Shown piece by piece: positions 34,107 through 44,936 of a DNA stretch of 62,132 nt. The notes beneath the pieces were generated by a model that was given only the letters and a program-made list of their open reading frames with translations, was not told the DNA's origin and searched no databases. A program made the translations under genes and the position numbers. Position 1 is the first letter of the stretch. Every line of letters begins with the position of its first letter. The stretch is from Ketobacter sp. MCCC 1A13808 (lineage in GTDB: Bacteria; Pseudomonadota; Gammaproteobacteria; Pseudomonadales; Ketobacteraceae). The stretch is from NCBI RefSeq assembly GCF_009746715.1, contig NZ_VRKW01000020.1, positions 1 to 62,132 of the forward strand, in the 5' to 3' direction.

Positions 34107-36935
34107 GTGAAATTAGCAAACCGTCTTAGTCTTGGAAAACAAATGGGCCTACGTACCAGAGCCCTTCTGATCAGCACCATTCCCGTGCTTGTTATCGGCG
34201 TCTTTCTGGCGCTATTGCTGCTCAGTCAGCGCTTCCACGAACTGGATCAATCCCTTGAAAAACAAGGGGAAATGATCGCAGCCTCGTTCTCTCACGGTAT
34301 TTTCGAAAGCATGACCCAACGCCAGGGCCACACGATCCCGTTTTACGCCCAGCGTATTCTGGAAGAAGACAATGTACGTTCGGTCTCAATTTATGACCAT
34401 GACGGTGAACTGCAAACCCGTGCAGGCCCCGAAATGCAACCGCTGGCAACGGGCGTACCACTGCTACCGCCGGCTCATACCACCGAATCCGTTAGTCGTA
34501 GGACAGACAGCACCCTGCGTGTCATACATCCCATATATCCGGCCTCATCCTATCACCCCTTGGCGGGTGACCAGGCGGATTCCGGTTGGCTGGAAGTGGA
34601 AATTGACCGTTCAAACCTGATCATAGAAAAATACCGCAGCACCCTGTATATGCTGTTACTGCTGATTGTCGCGCTGGTAATCAACGGTATGATTGCCACG
34701 CGTTTTTCCACCCGCATAGGCGACGTGGTTGAACGCATTAAATCGGCCCTAAATGAGATGGGTGAAGGCAATCTGGAAGTCCGCTTACCGGAAGATGCGT
34801 ACGGCGAATTACGGCAACTACAATCCGCCCTGAACAATCTGGGCAATTCGATTATGGAAGGCCAGCAGGAATTACAACAAAACGTGGACCAAGCCACTGA
34901 AGACCTGCGAGAAACCCTTGAAACCATCGAAATTCAGAATATCGAGCTGGATCTGGCACGCAAGGAAGCGCTGGAGGCGAGCCGCATAAAATCGGAATTT
35001 CTGGCCAACATGTCCCATGAAATCCGTACCCCGCTCAACGGTATAATCGGCTTCACCAACTTGCTTTTGAAAAGCCATGTCAGCCTGACCCAGCGGGATT
35101 ATCTGGACACGATTCAAAAGTCGTCTGAAAGTCTGCTTTCCATTATCAATGACATACTCGATTTTTCTAAAATTGAAGCAGGTAAGCTGATTTTAGATCA
35201 CGTACCGCTGAATTTTCAGGAAGTGGTTGAAGATGTACTCACCATGTTGGCCCCGCTTGCTCACGAAAAATCCCTGGAACAAGTCAGCCTGTTCTATTCA
35301 GATGTCCCCATCGGCATCATTGGTGATCCGCTTCGACTGAAACAAATACTCACCAACCTGGTCAACAATGCAATAAAATTCACCGAACACGGTGACGTCG
35401 TTATTCGCGTGATGCTGGACGACAAAAAAGACGACGTTGCCACCATCAAAGTCACCGTCACGGACACCGGTATAGGCTTGACCAAAGAACAGCAACGCGC
35501 CTTGTTCAGTGCTTTTCGCCAGGCCGATACAACCACCGCGCGGCGCTTTGGCGGGACCGGTCTGGGATTAGTCATTTCCAAACACCTGGTGGAACAAATG
35601 CGCGGCGAAATCGGACTGGAGAGCGAGTCCGGAAAGGGATCCACTTTCTGGTTTACCTTCCGCGCCAGGGTAAATAATAAGGAATCGCATTTTGTACCTT
35701 TATTAATCAACGAAACGTGCAAGATAGCGATTTACGACAGCAACACCACCGTACGCGGAACCCTGCGAAATACGCTGCAAAAACGCAAAGTAGAAGTCAT
35801 CGAATACTCCGATTTAAGCGAAGTCAGGGCATTATTGAAAGCAGATACCGTAAGTTTGCCCAACGCGTTTATAATCGGAATTAACGCACAGACTCCAATG
35901 TACGAAGATATTGCCAACTTGTACCGTATCAATCACGAACAAGTGCCACTGATTTTGCACGCCAACCCGGCCGATCAAACCGCCTTGTCAGATATTCTTG
36001 GCGAACGGCCACTCCCATTGATTACCAAACCCTTATGTCAGCAACGCGCCTATGAGGTATTGGGACGGATTTTGCAATCCGATGCCTTTGTTACTCCCCA
36101 TGCGGGACGGGAAGAACCCAGCTACCCGCAATCCGGAACCACTGCAGAGTCAATACAAGTCATTGCCGTTGACGACAATCCTGCCAACCTGAAATTACTG
36201 TGTGCATTGCTGGAAGACCTGAACGTTTCGGTCACCGCCTGTGAGAGCGGCATGAAAGCCCTATCACACATTGAGCAAACCCACTTCGATATGATCCTGA
36301 TGGATATTCAGATGCCGGTGATGGACGGAGTGGAAACCGCTCGCCGGATACGATCGATGGAAGCCGCCGACAAGCATACTCCGATCATTGCCGTGACCGC
36401 ACATGCCCTGGCGAGCGAAAAACACAACCTGCTCAATTCCGGTATGGATGATTATGTCACCAAGCCGATCAATGAATCCCAGTTAATTCACATCGTTCAG
36501 AAATGGACCGGGGTTAATCTGCACAACGCCACCATGGAAGGAAACCCGCATAGTATAAGCGCGGGCTCAGCGGACGCAGTGGATATGATGCTCGGGCTAA
36601 AACTCGCCAACAACAAAGCGCAATTAGCTGAAGAAATGCTGGAGATGCTGTTTGCGTCCTTGCACAACGACCGCAAGGTGATTGCCGATTGCGCCGCCAA
36701 ACAGGATTACGTCAATCTTCAGGAAGTGGTGCACAAACTGCACGGGGCGACCCGCTACACTGGAGTCCCATTCCTGCAGGATGCCTCACACACCCTGGAA
36801 GAAGCATTGAAGCTGGGCACCTTCGAATTAGTCGACAACTTGACTGAAACGTTGTTGAAAGAACTGGATCGGGTAGTGACGTGGTGCAAAGAGCACCGGG
36901 ATATGGAAGCAGACCTGCCTGCCAGCGAGGTTTAA
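34107..36935 (+). CDS. gacS: Hybrid sensor histidine kinase, GacS/BarA family
   Basis: A 942-residue tripartite kinase. Two membrane spans (about 17-37 and 175-195) flank a periplasmic sensor; a HAMP segment follows. H304 in NMSHEIRTPLNG is the phosphorylated His, then an ATPase domain (NLVNNAIKFTEHG, GIGLTKEQQ, GGTGLGL). A region at about 530-650 looks like a pseudo-receiver lacking the phospho-Asp. A true receiver has D733 in LMDIQMPVMDG, and a C-terminal Hpt domain has H876 in VHKLHGATRY. It would pass phosphate to GacA to control small RNAs. Start is taken as the GTG at 34107; ATG 34143 is the alternative. Confidence 0.9.
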   Translation: MKLANRLSLGKQMGLRTRALLISTIPVLVIGVFLALLLLSQRFHELDQSLEKQGEMIAASFSHGIFESMTQRQGHTIPFYAQRILEEDNVRSVSIYDHDGELQTRAGPEMQPLATGVPLLPPAHTTESVSRRTDSTLRVIHPIYPASSYHPLAGDQADSGWLEVEIDRSNLIIEKYRSTLYMLLLLIVALVINGMIATRFSTRIGDVVERIKSALNEMGEGNLEVRLPEDAYGELRQLQSALNNLGNSIMEGQQELQQNVDQATEDLRETLETIEIQNIELDLARKEALEASRIKSEFLANMSHEIRTPLNGIIGFTNLLLKSHVSLTQRDYLDTIQKSSESLLSIINDILDFSKIEAGKLILDHVPLNFQEVVEDVLTMLAPLAHEKSLEQVSLFYSDVPIGIIGDPLRLKQILTNLVNNAIKFTEHGDVVIRVMLDDKKDDVATIKVTVTDTGIGLTKEQQRALFSAFRQADTTTARRFGGTGLGLVISKHLVEQMRGEIGLESESGKGSTFWFTFRARVNNKESHFVPLLINETCKIAIYDSNTTVRGTLRNTLQKRKVEVIEYSDLSEVRALLKADTVSLPNAFIIGINAQTPMYEDIANLYRINHEQVPLILHANPADQTALSDILGERPLPLITKPLCQQRAYEVLGRILQSDAFVTPHAGREEPSYPQSGTTAESIQVIAVDDNPANLKLLCALLEDLNVSVTACESGMKALSHIEQTHFDMILMDIQMPVMDGVETARRIRSMEAADKHTPIIAVTAHALASEKHNLLNSGMDDYVTKPINESQLIHIVQKWTGVNLHNATMEGNPHSISAGSADAVDMMLGLKLANNKAQLAEEMLEMLFASLHNDRKVIADCAAKQDYVNLQEVVHKLHGATRYTGVPFLQDASHTLEEALKLGTFELVDNLTETLLKELDRVVTWCKEHRDMEADLPASEV

Positions 36936-37309
36936 CCTTCCAGAATCACAAACGCAACGGCCTGCGCCTGCTCATCCGACAACGACAAATGGATTTGAGT
37001 GACGCCCAAAGCATTGGCCTTTTCCTGGGTGGCTCCACTTAACTCAAGAAACGGAGCACCCAAGCCATCATTGCGAACCGTTATTTGTTTCCAGGTAATG
37101 CCTTTGGCAAAGCCGGTACCCAATGCTTTAACCAAGGCTTCTTTGGCGGCAAAGCGTTTAGCCAGAAAGGCCGGGCCGTTCTTTTTAGCCACAAATTCGT
37201 CGTATTCAGGCTCTGTCAAAAGGCGTTTGGGAAACTTCGCCCCCATTTTCTCCATTGAATCACGCATACGCTGCACTGAAACAATGTCGGTGCCAATACC
37301 GATAATCAT
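36932..37309 (-). CDS. acpS: Holo-[acyl-carrier-protein] synthase AcpS
   Basis: A 125-residue phosphopantetheinyl transferase. The N-terminal [13 protein letters not shown] with the Asp metal ligand and the central [15 protein letters not shown] are the family signatures. It activates acyl carrier protein. Its start overlaps the pdxJ stop by four bases, and its end overlaps the gacS stop convergently by four bases. Standard size (about 125). Confidence 0.95.
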   Translation of the reverse strand: MIIGIGTDIVSVQRMRDSMEKMGAKFPKRLLTEPEYDEFVAKKNGPAFLAKRFAAKEALVKALGTGFAKGITWKQITVRNDGLGAPFLELSGATQEKANALGVTQIHLSLSDEQAQAVAFVILEG

Positions 37310-38043
37310 TGGCGGGCTTGCAGCATCAATTGCTTCATATCCTGTACCGCCGCCTTCAGCCCGGTGAACATCGACCGGGAAATAATGCCATGGCCGATAT
37401 TCAATTCATTTATCCCGGGTATCGCGGCAACCGGAATGACATTATGGTAATACAACCCATGCCCGGCATTCACGGTCAAGCCCAGCTCTTGCGCCAGCTT
37501 TGTACCTTCAACAATACGATTTAGTTCATCCAGCTGCTGCTGGCCACTGCATTCGGCATACCGACCGGTATGCAACTCGATAACAGGGGCCGCGACCTGT
37601 GTTGCCGCCTCAATTTGTTTCGGATCCGCATCAATAAACAGAGAGACCTCACATCCCGCAGCGCTGAGTCGTGAAACCGCTTCACGGACCCGTGATAATT
37701 GACCCGCTACGTCCAGCCCACCTTCAGTGGTAAGCTCTTCCCTTTTTTCAGGCACCAGACAACACAACGGCGGACGCACTGACTCGGCAAAACCAATCAT
37801 CTCGTCGGTAACCGCCAACTCCAGGTTCATCCGGGTATTTAACGTCTCCATCATCAAGTGAACATCCCGCTCCTGAATATGGCGGCGGTCTTCGCGCAAA
37901 TGTATCGTAATACCATCAGCGCCGGCTTCTTCCGCCAGCAACGCCGCTTGCACAGGGTCCGGATAACGGGTACCGCGCGCCTGCCTTAGCGTCGCCACAT
38001 GGTCCACATTCACACCCAATAAAATTAATTTGGAATTGGTCAC
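37306..38043 (-). CDS. pdxJ: Pyridoxine 5'-phosphate synthase PdxJ
   Basis: A 245-residue TIM-barrel enzyme that condenses 3-amino-2-oxopropyl phosphate with 1-deoxyxylulose 5-phosphate. Signatures: [46 protein letters not shown] and [12 protein letters not shown]. It lies in the usual rnc-era-recO-pdxJ-acpS order with four-base overlaps at both ends (recO/pdxJ and pdxJ/acpS). Confidence 0.95.
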   Translation of the reverse strand: MTNSKLILLGVNVDHVATLRQARGTRYPDPVQAALLAEEAGADGITIHLREDRRHIQERDVHLMMETLNTRMNLELAVTDEMIGFAESVRPPLCCLVPEKREELTTEGGLDVAGQLSRVREAVSRLSAAGCEVSLFIDADPKQIEAATQVAAPVIELHTGRYAECSGQQQLDELNRIVEGTKLAQELGLTVNAGHGLYYHNVIPVAAIPGINELNIGHGIISRSMFTGLKAAVQDMKQLMLQARQ

Positions 38044-38765
38044 GATTGCCTCAATTGAGTAAACAATTCTCTGCTCCGCAGAGGTTTATCCCCCAGGTGG
38101 GGTTGCAACGCCAAGCGACTGAGCCGTTTGGCGGCTTTCAGAACGTCGTTATCTTCATACTCGTTACGCTGAATTGCAAGTAGCTCGGCCCCGCTAAAAC
38201 AACGTACACTGAAATCACCGTGACGGGGTCGCACTGCAATCGCGCCAAAACCCTGATCCGGCTGGTATAAGTACAGCCGTTGCGAATGAATTGGCTCACC
38301 GCTGCTATCCAGGTGCAAATCCAGCTCATAACCCAGCTCGGCTAACAACTGATGCTCAAAAATACGTAACGTAGGTTCCAGCGCACCGCACTGCAAATTC
38401 ACCAAGGCTTGCCAGTAATAGTCGTAAAGGGCGATTGAAGGCTCTTCTTTATAAAGTAAGCGCACCAATAGCTCATTAAGATACAGTCCGCTATAGAGTT
38501 GAGATCCGGTCAGACCAAAACCGTTCTGCGCAGGCTCTACCTGCAGCCCGGTTCGCAATTCGTTGCGGCCCTGAAAGCGGACCAATAAGGGGGAGAATGG
38601 CTGCAACATGCGCGCTTTCGCACCCTGCTTGCCCGACGCTCTTACACCTTTAAACAATACGGAGACACGACCGTGATCCCGTAAAAAGAAATCAGCGATC
38701 AGGCTGGTATCCCGGAATGGCCGGCTATGCAGCAAAAATCCAGTATCGCTGCTAGTATTGGCCAT
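38040..38765 (-). CDS. recO: DNA repair protein RecO
   Basis: A 241-residue RecFOR-pathway protein that loads RecA on SSB-coated DNA. It has the N-terminal OB-fold ([26 protein letters not shown]) followed by a helical domain. The start is ATG 38765, inside the last codons of era (14-base overlap); a longer frame reading from 38801 is out of the family pattern. The CxxC zinc ligands of some RecO proteins are not seen, as is common in gammaproteobacteria. Confidence 0.93.
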   Translation of the reverse strand: MANTSSDTGFLLHSRPFRDTSLIADFFLRDHGRVSVLFKGVRASGKQGAKARMLQPFSPLLVRFQGRNELRTGLQVEPAQNGFGLTGSQLYSGLYLNELLVRLLYKEEPSIALYDYYWQALVNLQCGALEPTLRIFEHQLLAELGYELDLHLDSSGEPIHSQRLYLYQPDQGFGAIAVRPRHGDFSVRCFSGAELLAIQRNEYEDNDVLKAAKRLSRLALQPHLGDKPLRSRELFTQLRQS

Positions 38766-39666
38766 CGTCGTAGCCCAGGCTACGCAGCGCCCGCTCATCA
38801 TCAGACCAGCCGCTTTTTACCTTGACCCAAAGCTTGAGCATGACCTTGGATTCTATAAGCGTTTCGATATCGGTACGGGCATCAGAACCTACCTTTCGCA
38901 GCCGATCCCCCTTGTCACCGATTACAATACGTTTCTGACTGGATCTTTCAACCAGTATCAGGGCACTGATATGGCAAATCTGCTTTTTGTCGTATTCGAA
39001 TTCCTCGATTTCCACGGAGCAGGAATAAGGCAACTCCTTACCCAGCTGCCGCATCAATTTTTCACGTACGATTTCTGCCACCAGAAAGCGGGTAGATCGG
39101 TCGGTTACCTGATCTTCGCTATAGAAATGCTCACCTGCCGGTAGACGTTTGAATATTTCAGTTTCGAGAGCATCCAATTGCTGATTGCGCAACGCAGATA
39201 TGGGCACGATAGCCGCGAAGTCTCTTTTCTCTGACAAGACCTCTATATGCGGCAGCAACTTTTGTTTTTCTTCCAGTGTATCAACTTTGTTAATGGCCAG
39301 AATCACCGGGGTAGGATTGGACATCAGTTTACGCAACACGTAATCATCACCGTCATTCCACTTCAAGCCATCCACGACCATCACAATCACGTCGACGTCT
39401 TTTACCGAGCCGGTGGCAGCCCGGTTCATCATCCGATTAATCGCCTTGGGTTCGCTTTCATGAATACCCGGCGTATCCACATAAATAGCCTGTACAGAGG
39501 TTTCGGTACGAATGCCGATAACACGATGGCGGGTAGTTTGAGGCTTGCGCGATGTAATACTGATTTTCTGACCCAACAGATGGTTCATTAATGTGGACTT
39601 TCCCACATTGGGCCGACCTACAATTGCGACATAACCACACTGGTTGCTGACATCAGAATCCGTCAT
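38752..39666 (-). CDS. era: GTPase Era
   Basis: A 304-residue GTPase in 30S ribosome assembly. The G domain shows [16 protein letters not shown] (G1), DTPGIHE (G3) and NKVD (G4); a C-terminal KH domain ([18 protein letters not shown]) binds 16S rRNA near its 3' end. It begins right after the rnc stop in the conserved rnc-era-recO arrangement. Standard length. Confidence 0.96.
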   Translation of the reverse strand: MTDSDVSNQCGYVAIVGRPNVGKSTLMNHLLGQKISITSRKPQTTRHRVIGIRTETSVQAIYVDTPGIHESEPKAINRMMNRAATGSVKDVDVIVMVVDGLKWNDGDDYVLRKLMSNPTPVILAINKVDTLEEKQKLLPHIEVLSEKRDFAAIVPISALRNQQLDALETEIFKRLPAGEHFYSEDQVTDRSTRFLVAEIVREKLMRQLGKELPYSCSVEIEEFEYDKKQICHISALILVERSSQKRIVIGDKGDRLRKVGSDARTDIETLIESKVMLKLWVKVKSGWSDDERALRSLGYDDGQY

Positions 39667-40398
39667 TTAATTATCCGTTCCAGGGTCAGTTTCAATAGAA
39701 AGCGTTGCATCTTGGTTCCCGGCATTTTCCAATTCAGCCAGCATTTTTCCGGCGGCAATCTGTTCTGCCTGTCGCCGGCTTTGGCCTTTGCCACGAAACA
39801 CTAAGCCGCGCTCAGAAACCGTGCACTCGACTTCGAAATGTTGCGAGTGCGATTGCCCGCCGATATCCACAATCTCGTAGCCGGGCAAAGCAAGTTTACG
39901 GGACTGCAACCATTCCTGCAGCCGGGTTTTATTGTCTTTGGTCGTATCCTCCAGCGACAAGGTTTTGAGCCGGTCGGCATACCACTCCAACACTTGGCGC
40001 TTGCAGGAAGGCATCCCCGCATCCAGATACATGGCACCAATAATCGCTTCCACCGCATCGGCCAGAATCGAATCCCGACGACTGCCGCCGGATTTCAATT
40101 CACCGGGTCCGAGTAAGATATAAGGCCCTAACCCAAGCTGTTTGGCAACACGGGTCAAATAAACCCCCTTAACCAAACTCGCCCTGAGGCGACTTAATTG
40201 TCCCTCCCGCGCATCCGGAAACTGTTCAAACAAAGCCTCCCCGATAATAAAATTCAAAATGGAGTCACCCAAAAACTCCATTCTTTCACTATTATGCGTA
40301 CCATTGTGGCTACGGTGGGTTAGGGCGAGCTGTAATAGATCGGGCTGCTGAAATTGATAGCCAAGGGCAGGCTGCAAGTCTAAATAACTATTATGCAT
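39667..40398 (-). CDS. rnc: Ribonuclease III
   Basis: A 243-residue dsRNA endonuclease. The signature NSERMEFLGDSILNFIIGEALFEQFP contains the catalytic acidic residues, with a second acidic cluster at DAVEAIIGAMYLD. The C-terminal dsRNA-binding domain follows (DNKTRLQEWLQSRKLALPGYEI to AEQIAAGKMLAELE). It processes rRNA precursors. Located between DUF4845 and era, no overlap. Confidence 0.96.
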   Translation of the reverse strand: MHNSYLDLQPALGYQFQQPDLLQLALTHRSHNGTHNSERMEFLGDSILNFIIGEALFEQFPDAREGQLSRLRASLVKGVYLTRVAKQLGLGPYILLGPGELKSGGSRRDSILADAVEAIIGAMYLDAGMPSCKRQVLEWYADRLKTLSLEDTTKDNKTRLQEWLQSRKLALPGYEIVDIGGQSHSQHFEVECTVSERGLVFRGKGQSRRQAEQIAAGKMLAELENAGNQDATLSIETDPGTDN

Positions 40399-40406
40399 AT
40401 TAACGG

Positions 40407-40784
40407 TCAGCGTTTTGCTGAAAAACTCGCTTCGTGATGGAACTTGACCATAGCGTCAATGTTGCCGTACATCGGAATTCTACGCTCATACACCACGTCG
40501 ATTTTTACCATGCCGTCTTCTTTGGAAATCACCACCTCTTCTGCATCCAGCTGCACATTGTTTACCTGCAAACGCTTGTTGATCGTTTTACGGATTTCTT
40601 TAGGGGCCATGGAGCGCGTGGCGTCTTCTTCTGCAATATTCTTGATCGCTGTTTTTACTGCCAGGTCATCGTAATAGGGAGACCAAAGCTTCATGATTGT
40701 CACCGCAGCGAAAATCAACGCCAGTATCAGGAACAGTGTGGCGTAAGTGGAAGAACCCATCTGTTGTTTTCTATTCACACGCAT
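40407..40784 (-). CDS. DUF4845 membrane protein
   Basis: A 125-residue protein with a short basic cytoplasmic start, one membrane span at about 12-32 (TYATLFLILALIFAAVTIMKLW) and a soluble C-terminal domain. This matches the DUF4845 proteins found between lepB and rnc in Pseudomonas and relatives. Function is unknown; position suggests a link to envelope or signal peptidase biology, but that is only context. Confidence 0.82.
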   Translation of the reverse strand: MRVNRKQQMGSSTYATLFLILALIFAAVTIMKLWSPYYDDLAVKTAIKNIAEEDATRSMAPKEIRKTINKRLQVNNVQLDAEEVVISKEDGMVKIDVVYERRIPMYGNIDAMVKFHHEASFSAKR

Positions 40785-40814
40785 AGTCTTCGCCTCTTAC
40801 TCTTAATTCATTTG

Positions 40815-41564
40815 TTATTCGACAAATTTGTTTCGCTCAAAGCTTGGCACCCAACCCGGCATGTGCATCCAAATCGCGAACGCCCTGCCCACCACAAGCT
40901 GGTCCGGGACAAACCCCCAGAACCGGCTATCACGGCTGTTATCCCGGTTATCACCGAATACAAAATAGTGATCTTCCGGCACTATCCAGGTTCGTGGAGC
41001 CTCAGTAGGACGATCCAGAGTGACCATTATGTCGTGTTCCACACCGCCTAATGTTTCATTATAGATTTTAATTTGCGGTTGGCTTGGCGGTAGCTGAGCT
41101 TCTAATATCTGGGAAGCTGCGACCCCGTTCACATAAATAGTCTTATTTTCGTAGCGAATTTCGTCCCCCGGAACCCCCACCACACGTTTTATGTAGTTGA
41201 TACTGGGGTTCTCAGGATACTTGAAAACCATAATATCGCCGGTTTTCGGCTTACCGATTGGGATGATTTCCGTACCCAGGATAGGCACACGCAGGCCGTA
41301 CGCGTATTTATTTACCAGAATATAATCGCCCACCAGCAACGTGGGAATCATAGAACCGGTGGGAATCTTGAACGGCTCGATAAGAAAAGAGCGCAATACC
41401 AGGACAATCACCAGCACAGGAAAGAACGATTTTGGGAACTCCAGCCATTGCGGTGGCGGTTCTCCTTCGGAACGATGTCGACTGAAGTAGAAGAGATCGA
41501 GAAAATAAAAGAGACCGGTAAACGCCACCAAAGACACTAAAACAATAGCAAAATCAAAATCCAT
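40815..41564 (-). CDS. lepB: Signal peptidase I LepB
   Basis: A 249-residue inner-membrane serine peptidase that removes signal peptides of exported proteins. Two membrane spans (about 3-25 and 47-63) precede the catalytic domain; Ser71 in PTGSMIPTL and Lys125 in YIKRVVGVPGDE form the Ser-Lys dyad. The C-terminal box GDNRDNSRDSRFWGFVP is intact. It starts three bases after the lepA stop, the usual lepA-lepB pair. Confidence 0.95.
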   Translation of the reverse strand: MDFDFAIVLVSLVAFTGLFYFLDLFYFSRHRSEGEPPPQWLEFPKSFFPVLVIVLVLRSFLIEPFKIPTGSMIPTLLVGDYILVNKYAYGLRVPILGTEIIPIGKPKTGDIMVFKYPENPSINYIKRVVGVPGDEIRYENKTIYVNGVAASQILEAQLPPSQPQIKIYNETLGGVEHDIMVTLDRPTEAPRTWIVPEDHYFVFGDNRDNSRDSRFWGFVPDQLVVGRAFAIWMHMPGWVPSFERNKFVE

Positions 41565-41567
41565 TAC

Positions 41568-43367
41568 TTATTTATCCACTTTCAGTACAGCAAGGAACGC
41601 ATCCTGGGGAATTTCTACCCGTCCCACTTGTTTCATACGCTTTTTGCCTTCTTTTTGTTTTTCCAGCAATTTGCGTTTCCGGCTCACGTCGCCGCCATAG
41701 CATTTTGCCAACACATTTTTCCGTAGAGCCTTTACTGTCTGCCGGGCTATAATTTTGCTGCCGATGGAGGCCTGGATTGCCACATCGAACATTTGCCTTG
41801 GAATCAGTTCTTTCATCTTCTCAGTCAGGGCCCGACCGCGGTATTCAGCCTGATCACGATGACAAATTACGGCAAGAGCATCCACCCTCTCGCCATTGAT
41901 CATCACATCGACCCTCACCAGATGGCTTGCTGCGAACTGTTTAAATGAATAGTCCAGCGAAGCGTAACCACGGCTCGTGGATTTAAGACGGTCAAATAAG
42001 TCCAGCACCACTTCCCCCAGGGGGATTTCGTATTGCACCGAAACCTGGTTACTCATGAACTGCAGGTTTTTCTGTACTCCGCGTTTTTCGACACAAAGTG
42101 TAATGACGTTGCCCAGATATTCCTGCGGTACCAGAATGGTCACATCGGCAACCGGTTCACGAAACTCTTCCACCTTCGACGGATCCGGTAAATCTGACGG
42201 GTTATCAACCTGTATTACTTCGCCACTTTTTAGCAAGAGTTCATAGATTACCGTCGGTGCGGTGGTGATTAGATCGATATCGTATTCCCGCTCAAGCCGC
42301 TCCTGAATGATCTCCATGTGTAACATTCCCAGGAAGCCGCAGCGAAAACCGAAGCCCAGTGCATCGGACGTTTCCGGCTCAAAATGCAACGACGCATCAT
42401 TCAGGCTGAGTTTGTCCAGGGCATCCCGAAACCGCTCGTAGTCATCCGAGGTTACCGGGAATAACCCGGCATAGACCTGGGGTTTAACACGCTTGAAACC
42501 CGCCAAGCTGGGTACATCCGGGGTTTTCGAACTGGTTAACGTGTCACCTACAGGCGCACCGTGAATGTCCTTGATACCCGCCACCAGAAAGCCTACTTCA
42601 CCGGCTTCCAGCACGTCAGTTTCAAGGCGTTTCGGTGTAAATACGCCAACTGCATCGACCATATGCACGCGACCGGTGGACTTCACCAGAATCTTTTCGC
42701 CTTTTCTTATGCGGCCTTCTTTAACCCGGATCAGCGACACGACGCCCAGATAGTTGTCGAACCAGGAATCGATAATCAGACATTGCAGATCCGCCTCCCG
42801 ATCACCCACGGGCGCCGGAATAACATTTACCAGACGCTCAAGCAAATCTTCCACTCCAAGCCCGGTTTTGGCGCTCACCTGAGCCGCATCGGTGGCTTCT
42901 ATTCCGATGATGTCCTCTATTTCCTGCGCTACCCGGTCCGGTTCAGCCTGCGGCAAATCGATTTTATTGAGCACTGGCATCACTTCCAGCCCTTGCTCAA
43001 TTGCGGTGTAACAGTTCGCCACTGATTGCGCTTCCACGCCCTGCCCGGCATCCACCACCAGCAAAGCACCTTCACAAGCGGACAAAGAACGCGACACCTC
43101 GTATGAAAAATCCACATGACCGGGAGTATCAATGAAGTTCAGTTGATAAATTTCACCCGCCAGTGATTTGTAATAAAGCGTCACGCTCTGGGCTTTGATC
43201 GTTATGCCCCGCTCTCGCTCAATATCCATGGAATCCAGCACCTGCGCTGCCATTTCACGCTGGGTGAGGCCACCACAAAGCTGGATTAATCGGTCGGCCA
43301 AGGTAGATTTACCGTGGTCAATGTGGGCAATAATGGAAAAATTACGAATATGGCTTATATCGGTCAC
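41568..43367 (-). CDS. lepA: Elongation factor 4 (LepA)
   Basis: A 599-residue ribosomal GTPase. The G domain shows [25 protein letters not shown] and NKIDLP; then the EF-G-like domains and the LepA-specific C-terminal domain ending in [25 protein letters not shown]. Standard length (about 600). It sits just upstream of lepB and downstream of the rse genes, as in Pseudomonas. Confidence 0.97.
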   Translation of the reverse strand: MTDISHIRNFSIIAHIDHGKSTLADRLIQLCGGLTQREMAAQVLDSMDIERERGITIKAQSVTLYYKSLAGEIYQLNFIDTPGHVDFSYEVSRSLSACEGALLVVDAGQGVEAQSVANCYTAIEQGLEVMPVLNKIDLPQAEPDRVAQEIEDIIGIEATDAAQVSAKTGLGVEDLLERLVNVIPAPVGDREADLQCLIIDSWFDNYLGVVSLIRVKEGRIRKGEKILVKSTGRVHMVDAVGVFTPKRLETDVLEAGEVGFLVAGIKDIHGAPVGDTLTSSKTPDVPSLAGFKRVKPQVYAGLFPVTSDDYERFRDALDKLSLNDASLHFEPETSDALGFGFRCGFLGMLHMEIIQERLEREYDIDLITTAPTVIYELLLKSGEVIQVDNPSDLPDPSKVEEFREPVADVTILVPQEYLGNVITLCVEKRGVQKNLQFMSNQVSVQYEIPLGEVVLDLFDRLKSTSRGYASLDYSFKQFAASHLVRVDVMINGERVDALAVICHRDQAEYRGRALTEKMKELIPRQMFDVAIQASIGSKIIARQTVKALRKNVLAKCYGGDVSRKRKLLEKQKEGKKRMKQVGRVEIPQDAFLAVLKVDK

Positions 43368-43417
43368 AGGTGCGCTTTACTTCAGATGTAGGAGTGGCTG
43401 GGAAAACAGCGGCAATT

Positions 43418-43876
43418 CTACCGATTTTCACAGGGGGATGCATTAGATGAATATATTCGCCTCAAAACCACCGGCCGATAACGCTCATCATGTTGATTTT
43501 TATGAAAATGCCAGCGGAGTAACAGAAACCCGAGCGCCAACCCAGACACCCCGGCCAAAGCCGTGGGCAAATCGCCCGCGCCAAGTTGTTCCGCAACTAG
43601 GGCGCTGAACATCATACCCAACAATGGCATCAGATACGCGAGCACAGAACTTTTCATCATTACGTCTTCGGGCACACCCACCACCACCTGATCACCCACA
43701 TTCAGGATCAAGTTACTGAGAGCCTGCATGTGCACATGGTTCTGGCCTAATTTTGCAAGGGCGCTATGACCACAACCGGACTTGGCTGAACAGCTGTCAC
43801 ACGCCGACGTGCGCACAGTTTCAACCCACGCAACATTACGGTCCAAAGCCACTACTTTGCCAATTTCTTCAATCAT
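43418..43876 (-). CDS. rseC: SoxR-reducing/sigma-E regulatory protein RseC (MucC)
   Basis: A 152-residue inner-membrane protein. A cysteine-rich segment CDSCSAKSGCGHS near the start is followed by two membrane spans (about 68-90 and 97-117). RseC/MucC proteins reduce SoxR or modulate sigma-E activity. The start is set at ATG 43876 (MIEEIGKVV), matching the family; a GTG at 43912 directly after the rseB stop has no family extension. It is the fourth gene of the rpoE-rseA-rseB-rseC unit. Confidence 0.88.
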   Translation of the reverse strand: MIEEIGKVVALDRNVAWVETVRTSACDSCSAKSGCGHSALAKLGQNHVHMQALSNLILNVGDQVVVGVPEDVMMKSSVLAYLMPLLGMMFSALVAEQLGAGDLPTALAGVSGLALGFLLLRWHFHKNQHDERYRPVVLRRIYSSNASPCENR

Positions 43877-43913
43877 CGAAACGGGGGAGCCTAATACATA
43901 TAAGGAATACACT

Positions 43914-44933
43914 TTAACGCGTTCGTTCGTTGACCGCCAAGATTTTTACATTTTCCGCGATTTTCTCAGCCGTTACCGCGGGTATCTCTCCCACGACGGT
44001 CACCAGTGTTTTGTCCCGATTACGGTTAACTGCCACCGTCGCGCCTCTGGAACTGGTGCTTTCTGTCACCGGTGCATCCAGCGCTTCGCAGAACACGGTG
44101 AACGCTGCCAAACCATCGCTATAAGTCCTCACACTGACCGTGGGGTACTGCCGGCTCAATGCAGCGCGACCCGCCGCAACAAAACCATCCGGCACCCAGC
44201 CCGCCTGCCAACGAATATCACTGATCGGCAGGGGTTGCTCCGCTTCACTCCGACTCAAAGGCTTAGGCATTTTCAAGTTTTCACCTGCCTGGAAATCACC
44301 CACCGACAACTCATCAACCAGCGAAAGCTGCACGAACTCGAAGATTTCGAGCGGGTCGCCCTTTAATGGATTGGTTTGGGAACGCAGCAACACACCGGAT
44401 TCCTCGTCCAGCCACAATGTGTAGCCATAGCGATGTAAATCCAGCGGTTCAACCTCAATCAGAATAGCTGGGCGACCGGCAACACGATCTTCTCCGACCA
44501 GTTCAAATCGATAATACCTGGAGGCAGCCTGGATTCCCTGCTGAATCGACTCCCATTTCTGGACCGGGCTGCCAGCCGTAGATAATCCGGAGGGTGGTTT
44601 AAGGGCAGGCGCTGCGTCACTGACATGGGATGACAACTGTGAGGAGTTCATCCGGTGGACACTGAAAGTGCGATCCCCTTGACGAATAATTTCGGCAGGT
44701 TCTCCGCTCAGATGAACAACTCTCTCCCATACCTGGCCTTGAATTGGGGCATGAAAGACAGCCAAAGAAATTAAACGACCACCACTCAGTAGTACTAAAC
44801 GGCCCTTAAAACTGGCCTCATGTGAGGCCGTAACCATTTTTTGTAACCATTGTTCAGCGGAATCCTGCGCGACAACGGGCCATGAATGAATTGTTATCAC
44901 CAGCCCCAGCAGGAGTTGCGGCCAACACTTCAT
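43914..44933 (-). CDS. mucB: Sigma-E regulatory protein RseB/MucB
   Basis: A 339-residue periplasmic protein with an N-terminal signal peptide (KCWPQLLLGLVITIHSWPVVAQ). It carries the two-domain MucB fold: a lipoprotein-binding large domain (about 25-200) and a small C-terminal domain (about 225-335). It binds the periplasmic part of RseA and shields it from the protease that releases sigma-E. It follows rseA by three bases and precedes rseC. Confidence 0.93.
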   Translation of the reverse strand: MKCWPQLLLGLVITIHSWPVVAQDSAEQWLQKMVTASHEASFKGRLVLLSGGRLISLAVFHAPIQGQVWERVVHLSGEPAEIIRQGDRTFSVHRMNSSQLSSHVSDAAPALKPPSGLSTAGSPVQKWESIQQGIQAASRYYRFELVGEDRVAGRPAILIEVEPLDLHRYGYTLWLDEESGVLLRSQTNPLKGDPLEIFEFVQLSLVDELSVGDFQAGENLKMPKPLSRSEAEQPLPISDIRWQAGWVPDGFVAAGRAALSRQYPTVSVRTYSDGLAAFTVFCEALDAPVTESTSSRGATVAVNRNRDKTLVTVVGEIPAVTAEKIAENVKILAVNERTR

Positions 44934-44936
44934 GAA